A stretch of DNA of 9,480 bases from CAIYXV01 sp035506255 (GTDB taxonomy: Bacteria; Margulisbacteria; WOR-1; XYC2-FULL-46-14; WPAF01): positions 1-9,480 of the forward strand of contig DATJPS010000024.1 in the NCBI GenBank assembly GCA_035506255.1, read 5' to 3'. Below the pieces are notes generated by a model. That model did no database searches, was not told the DNA's origin, and worked only from the letters and a program-made list of their open reading frames with translations. A program made the position numbers and the translations under genes. Of this stretch, positions 5,713 through 9,480 are shown in pieces. The number at the start of each line of letters is the position of its first letter. Position 1 is the first letter of the stretch.

Positions 5713-7035
5713 ATGAAAAGACATAAACTATATGCGTCCCTGATCGCCGTTATCTGCCTTTCCGCTTCGGCCATGTCGCTTACATTAAAAGAAAGCATAA
5801 GCATCGCGCTGAAGAACAATCCGGAAGTGGTCTCTTCGCAAAAGAAGCTCGATGCCGCCAACGCGCGGCTGGCCCAGGCGATCGGAGCGTTCACGCCCAC
5901 CGTCAAGCTGAGCGGCAATGTCGGCCGTGAATATTCCCAGCCTTACGCGGTACAGGTATACGCCCCGCCGATCATTCCTACGCCCGTGCCGTTCTCGTTC
6001 GGCATCGACTCCGCCACCGACAGCCGAGGCTATTCGGCTTCGCTGACCCAGCCGCTGCTGGTGGCGGCGCTCCTGCCCGGTTTTAATATCGCCAAGCTCG
6101 CGGCCGATACCGCCAAAGAAGACCTCAGCAAGACGATGCAAGGGACCGCTTACGACACTACCGTGGCTTACTTCGCCCTGCTCAAGGCGGACGAGTTCGT
6201 TAAACTTTCAAATGAATCTCTGGACATGGCCAAATCGCACCTTTCGCAAGTGCAGGCGATGATCAGCGCGGGGGTCGCCACCCGCTCCGACCTGCTCCGC
6301 GCCGAAGTGCAGGTGGCCAACTCGGAAGTGGCGCTGACCAAAGCGAATAACGGGTTCGAACTGGCCAAAGGGTCGCTGAATAACGTGATGGGCCAGCCGA
6401 TCGACGCGCAGATATCGTTCAGCGACCAGGAGCACACCTCGACGCAGGCGACCGCTCCCGGCCTGTCCGACCTCACCGACACCGCGTTCAAATATCTGCC
6501 CGACTGGAAAATGTTCAAGATGGCGGGCGACATCGCCGACCAAAACGTATGGGTCCAGCGCTCGGCGTACGTTCCCACCTTGATGCTCTCCGGTTCGACC
6601 GGCGACCAGATCACCTATTATCCGTCCTACACCACCGACGTCAGGAACTGGTCGATCACCGGCAGCGCTTCCATCACTCTCTTTGACGGCCTTGGCATCC
6701 AGAACCGGATCCGCGAGGCGGAAGCGAACCTCGACGCCCAGAAAGCGTCGGAAGAGAACGTGCGCAACGGCATCATCCTATCGGTCCGCAACGCCCTGCT
6801 CGACTTCAACGCGGCGGAGCAGACCATCACTTCCGCCAAAAAAGCGGTGGACCTGGCCGAAGAGAACGACAAGGTGTCCGAACTCCGCTACAAGTCCGGC
6901 GTGGCCACCAACATCGAAGTGCTGGACGCGCAGGTGGCGCTCACTCAGGCGCGCAGCAATTATTCGCAGGCGCTCTTCGATCTTGAGATCGCCAAGGCCA
7001 AGATCAACAAATCGGTCGGCCAGGAAGTGCTTTGA
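5713..7035 (+). CDS. TolC-family outer-membrane efflux channel
   Basis: The outer-membrane and periplasmic channel of a tripartite exporter. A Sec signal peptide covers about residues 1-20 (basic MKRHK, hydrophobic core, Ala-Ser-Ala near the cleavage region). The mature protein begins with LTLKESISIALKNNPEV, the usual opening of outer membrane efflux proteins, and contains the expected two pseudo-repeated helical halves. The first has AYFALLKADEFVKLSNESL followed by GVATRSDLLRAEVQVA. The second has ALLDFNAAEQTITSAKKAV followed by GVATNIEVLDAQVALTQA, and it closes with a helical INKSVGQ tail. The length of 440 aa is normal for the family, which forms trimers. It is the first gene of a four-gene operon with adaptor, ATPase and permease. 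The ATG at 5713 is supported by the signal peptide and by promoter spacing. The substrate cannot be told from sequence. Confidence 0.95.
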   Translation: MKRHKLYASLIAVICLSASAMSLTLKESISIALKNNPEVVSSQKKLDAANARLAQAIGAFTPTVKLSGNVGREYSQPYAVQVYAPPIIPTPVPFSFGIDSATDSRGYSASLTQPLLVAALLPGFNIAKLAADTAKEDLSKTMQGTAYDTTVAYFALLKADEFVKLSNESLDMAKSHLSQVQAMISAGVATRSDLLRAEVQVANSEVALTKANNGFELAKGSLNNVMGQPIDAQISFSDQEHTSTQATAPGLSDLTDTAFKYLPDWKMFKMAGDIADQNVWVQRSAYVPTLMLSGSTGDQITYYPSYTTDVRNWSITGSASITLFDGLGIQNRIREAEANLDAQKASEENVRNGIILSVRNALLDFNAAEQTITSAKKAVDLAEENDKVSELRYKSGVATNIEVLDAQVALTQARSNYSQALFDLEIAKAKINKSVGQEVL

Positions 7036-8009
7036 TGAAAAAGGACCGTAAATGGTTCTGGGTCCTGATCGCGCTTGCCGCCGTCATCGTCGTCTGGATA
7101 TTCATTAAATGGTTCAACAGCGGCGTGGTCCCGGTCAAGACCGCCGCGGTGGTCCGCGGCCCGATCCAGGAGATCGTCTCTTCCGACGGTATCGTCAACG
7201 CGCCGGTCTATAACCTTGGCACCAAGATGGGAGGCCGGATCGCGGTCTGGCACGCCAAAGAAGGCGACATGGTGAAGAAGGGCCAACTGCTCTGCGAGTT
7301 CGACAGCTACGAGCAGGCGCGCAACGATTTTGAGCGTACGCGCGAGCTCTTTAAAGAAGACGCCGCCAGCCAGCAGCAGTTCGACGCCGCCAAGACCATA
7401 TTCGAAAATTCGCGCATCGTTTCTCCCAACGACGGGATGGTATCGCGCCGTTATTACGAGGAAGGGGAAACGGTGGTCCCCGGCTCCCCCGCCATCCAGG
7501 TGGTAAATTATTCCAACCCCTGGGTCGAAGGCCAGATCGACGAGGTCGATATTTCCAAGGTGAAGATCGGCGATATCGCCAGCATCACATCCGACGACCT
7601 GCCCGACCGGACCTTTACCGGCGAGGTTTACTGGATCGCGCCGGTGGCGGAACTGCGCAAGGTCGGCGGGCGCGTCAAGATCGATGAAGAATCTTATGTC
7701 TTCCCCTGCAAGGCGCGGTTCATCGGCGAACATTCGGAAATGAAGGTCAACATGTCGGTCAATATCGACATCGCCACCGATTCCAAGCCCAACGCCATGC
7801 TCATTCCCAGAGAAGCGCTGCTCAGCAAGGACGATACCGCTTACGTTTTTGAGATCAGGAAAGGGCATTCCTACCAGACCCAGGTGGGGATCGGCATCCG
7901 GTCTTTCACCAGCGTGGAAGCGGCCTCCGGCGTTAACGAAGGCGATACGCTGGCCGTGAGCAACCTGGCCAAACTGCAGGACAAGGGGCGGATCAAAATT
8001 GAACGGTAG
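7035..8009 (+). CDS. HlyD/MacA-family periplasmic adaptor of the efflux system
   Basis: The membrane-fusion protein that links the inner-membrane transporter to the TolC-like channel. Residues 7-26 form a single N-terminal transmembrane anchor. A split lipoyl domain follows (GGRIAVWHAKEGDMVKKGQ at 66-84, then RIVSPNDGMVSRRYYEEGE at 127-145), then beta-barrel (about 160-250) and membrane-proximal regions. The alpha-hairpin between the lipoyl halves (about 92-126) is very short, but it keeps Arg101, Leu105 and Ser112 in the R-x3-L-x6-S spacing of the TolC-docking tip known from AcrA and MacA. The ATG at 7035 overlaps the tolC-like stop by one base (TGATG), with AGGA 9 nt upstream; a TTG at 7032 would add one residue. 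The 3' end overlaps the ATPase gene by 11 bp, so the genes are translationally coupled. Confidence 0.93.
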   Translation: MKKDRKWFWVLIALAAVIVVWIFIKWFNSGVVPVKTAAVVRGPIQEIVSSDGIVNAPVYNLGTKMGGRIAVWHAKEGDMVKKGQLLCEFDSYEQARNDFERTRELFKEDAASQQQFDAAKTIFENSRIVSPNDGMVSRRYYEEGETVVPGSPAIQVVNYSNPWVEGQIDEVDISKVKIGDIASITSDDLPDRTFTGEVYWIAPVAELRKVGGRVKIDEESYVFPCKARFIGEHSEMKVNMSVNIDIATDSKPNAMLIPREALLSKDDTAYVFEIRKGHSYQTQVGIGIRSFTSVEAASGVNEGDTLAVSNLAKLQDKGRIKIER

Positions 8010-8694
8010 TTCCCCGGTCGTTAGGATAGCGGACGTAAAACGGGTCTATCATCTGGGCAAGGTCGAGGTCAACGCTCTCCAGGGCGTCAACCTGATCGTG
8101 GAAAAAGGCGAGTTCGTCTCCATCATGGGACCTTCCGGCTGCGGCAAGTCAACCCTTATGCACCTGATCGGCTGTCTTGACCGCCCTTCTTCAGGACATA
8201 TCTCCATCGATGAAGTGGACATCGACGAGCTTGACGACAATCAGCTGGCCGGCATCCGCAACCGCAAGGTCGGCTTCGTCTTCCAGACCTTCAACCTGCT
8301 TCCCAAGCTCAACGCCATCGAGAACGTCGAGCTCCCGCTGATCTACGCGGGCATCGATTTCGACCGCCGCCGCGCTAAAGCAACCGAACTGCTCAAGGTG
8401 GTGGGGCTGGAGGATCGGATGTTCCACAAGCCGTCCGAGCTTTCGGGCGGGCAAAGCCAGCGGGTGGCGATCGCGCGCGCGCTGGTCAACGACCCGTCGC
8501 TGGTGCTGGCCGACGAACCGACCGGCAATCTCGACTCCAAAAGCGGGGAAGAGATCATCCATTTGTTCGAAGAACTGAACGCGCGCGGCATCACGCTCAT
8601 CATGGTCACGCACGACAAGGACATCGCCGGGCACAGCAAACGGATCGTGAAGCTCAAGGACGGGCTGGTCGTTTCCGATGACCGGATAAAATGA
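7999..8694 (+). CDS. ABC transporter ATP-binding protein, MacB/LolD type
   Basis: The cytoplasmic ATPase that drives the exporter. All catalytic motifs are present: Walker A GPSGCGKST (44-52), Q-loop Gln96 in VFQTFNLLP, signature LSGGQSQR (148-155), Walker B LVLADEP (168-174), D-loop NLDS (177-180) and switch His205 (VTHD). The N-terminal V-x-YHLGKVEVNALQGVNLIVEKGE pattern and the length of 231 aa are typical of the LolD/MacB/FtsE-like group. The ATPase and permease are separate genes here, whereas E. coli MacB fuses them. The start is a TTG at 7999, because no ATG or GTG lies between it and the first conserved beta strand; AAGGGG lies 10 nt upstream. It overlaps the adaptor gene by 11 bp and the permease gene by 4 bp (ATGA). 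Confidence 0.96.
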   Translation: MNGSSPVVRIADVKRVYHLGKVEVNALQGVNLIVEKGEFVSIMGPSGCGKSTLMHLIGCLDRPSSGHISIDEVDIDELDDNQLAGIRNRKVGFVFQTFNLLPKLNAIENVELPLIYAGIDFDRRRAKATELLKVVGLEDRMFHKPSELSGGQSQRVAIARALVNDPSLVLADEPTGNLDSKSGEEIIHLFEELNARGITLIMVTHDKDIAGHSKRIVKLKDGLVVSDDRIK

Positions 8695-9480
8695 TCAATC
8701 TGATCGAACCGCTGCGGATCGCGATCGGTTCGCTTTTTTCCAACAAACTGCGTTCCATCCTCACCACCATGGGGGTCATCATCGGCGTGGCCGCGGTGAT
8801 CACGCTGGTCAGCATGGGCGAAGGCGCGAAAAATTATATACTGACGCAGATCGGAAGCTGGGGCATGGGGGCCAACAGCCTGCTGGTGCACCCCGGAGCG
8901 GAAGGCTCGATGGTGCCCACCCTCTCGATCACCTACGAAGATGAGATCGCGCTCAAGCAAAAGGTCCGTCATCTTCAATATCTTATGCCCGAGTTCGTCG
9001 GTCGCGGGCGGATCGAATACGGCAAAAATTCCTATTCCCCGGCCTACACCATGGGAGCGTCCGCGGACTATCCCCTGGCCTACAAGCAAAAAGCGGCCGA
9101 CGGCCGATTTTTCACCGCCGCCGAGGATGAAGGCCGCAAACATTTGATCGTGATCGGGAAAACGGTGGCCCGCAAGCTGTTCGGCGAATATTCCCCCATC
9201 GGCGAGACCGTGAAGGTGAACGGGATCGGGTTCACCGTGGCCGGCGTGCTGGAGGAAAAAGGTACCATGCTCACAGAGGACATGGACGACATCGCGCTCA
9301 TCCCCTCCAGCCTTTCGGGATCGGTGCTGGGCACCACCAAGATCTGGGAAATATTCATGACGGTGGAAAAGGACGACCAGGTGGAAGGCGCGATCGTCGA
9401 CGTCAAGAAAATACTGATCTCGCGCCACCACAAGGAGGATTTCCACCTCCACACCCAGCAGGGGATGATCGACATCATCG
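8691..9480 (+). CDS. ABC transporter permease, MacB/FtsX type (3' end beyond window)
   Basis: The N-terminal 263 residues of a permease, open to the window edge. The opening (EPLRIAIGSLFSNKLRSILT followed by TMGVIIGVAAVITLVSMGEGA) is the standard cytoplasmic coupling helix plus first transmembrane helix (about 24-42) of MacB-type transporters. The large periplasmic MacB core domain follows, recognisable by DGRFFTAAEDEGRKHLIVIGKTVARKLFG (138-165), PIGETVKVNGIGFTVAGVLEEKG (169-191) and IALIPSS (201-207). A complete protein would be about 400 aa with three more helices near the C-terminus, all outside the window. The ATG lies in an ATGA overlap with the ATPase stop. Such permeases act mechanically (mechanotransmission), pushing periplasmic substrates through the TolC channel. 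The substrate is unknown; drugs, peptides, lipids or siderophores are all possible. Confidence 0.93.
   Translation, partial: MINLIEPLRIAIGSLFSNKLRSILTTMGVIIGVAAVITLVSMGEGAKNYILTQIGSWGMGANSLLVHPGAEGSMVPTLSITYEDEIALKQKVRHLQYLMPEFVGRGRIEYGKNSYSPAYTMGASADYPLAYKQKAADGRFFTAAEDEGRKHLIVIGKTVARKLFGEYSPIGETVKVNGIGFTVAGVLEEKGTMLTEDMDDIALIPSSLSGSVLGTTKIWEIFMTVEKDDQVEGAIVDVKKILISRHHKEDFHLHTQQGMIDII

Noticed and set aside
6960..7868. Long minus-strand open frame (302 codons)
   Set aside because: Antisense to the tolC-like gene end and the adaptor gene; no start signals and low-complexity translation, so it is a shadow frame.
8343..9452. Long minus-strand open frame (369 codons)
   Set aside because: It lies antisense to the ATPase and permease genes, which carry clear family motifs. 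GC-rich codon use removes stops in the opposite frame. Its His/Asp/Gly-rich translation resembles no protein.

Overview
The window looks like a chromosomal segment of an uncultured, Gram-negative (diderm) bacterium. The evidence is a complete TolC-type outer-membrane protein gene, which needs an outer membrane, set in GC-rich coding DNA with AT-rich intergenic gaps. Two 7-bp-period tandem repeats, of a type common in candidate-phylum genomes, are present, and several genes seem to be read as leaderless mRNAs. A lineage near Margulisbacteria/Saganbacteria (WOR-1) or another candidate phylum is a guess from style, not proof.

Layout: (1) 1-146, AT-rich leader without a convincing promoter. (2) 147-1979, two tandem paralogous genes of about 300 codons (plus strand, 6-nt gap) that match no family I recognise. 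They share a Cys/His/Asp set spaced as in transglutaminase-like (papain-fold) enzymes. (3) 2107-2406, minus strand, a small unknown protein with a textbook sigma70-type promoter and strong Shine-Dalgarno site. (4) 2476-3129 (or 3162), minus strand, an AlkD-type DNA alkylation repair protein. (5) 3190-5631, plus strand, a cobalamin-dependent methionine synthase of the short type without the AdoMet reactivation domain. It is divergent from the AlkD-type gene, with two near-identical extended -10 elements in the gap region. (6) 5713-9480+, plus strand, a four-gene operon with overlapping junctions: TolC-like channel, HlyD/MacA-like adaptor, MacB/LolD-like ATPase and MacB/FtsX-like permease (cut by the window end). 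Together these make one tripartite MacAB-TolC-type export system.

The points most worth a second look are the unknown paralog pair with its candidate catalytic triad and nearly identical DNA blocks, the heptamer repeat translated inside the methionine synthase linker, the second heptamer array just upstream of the efflux operon, and -10 hexamers exactly 6 nt before the ATG of both metH and the TolC-like gene, which predicts transcripts starting at the first base of the start codon.
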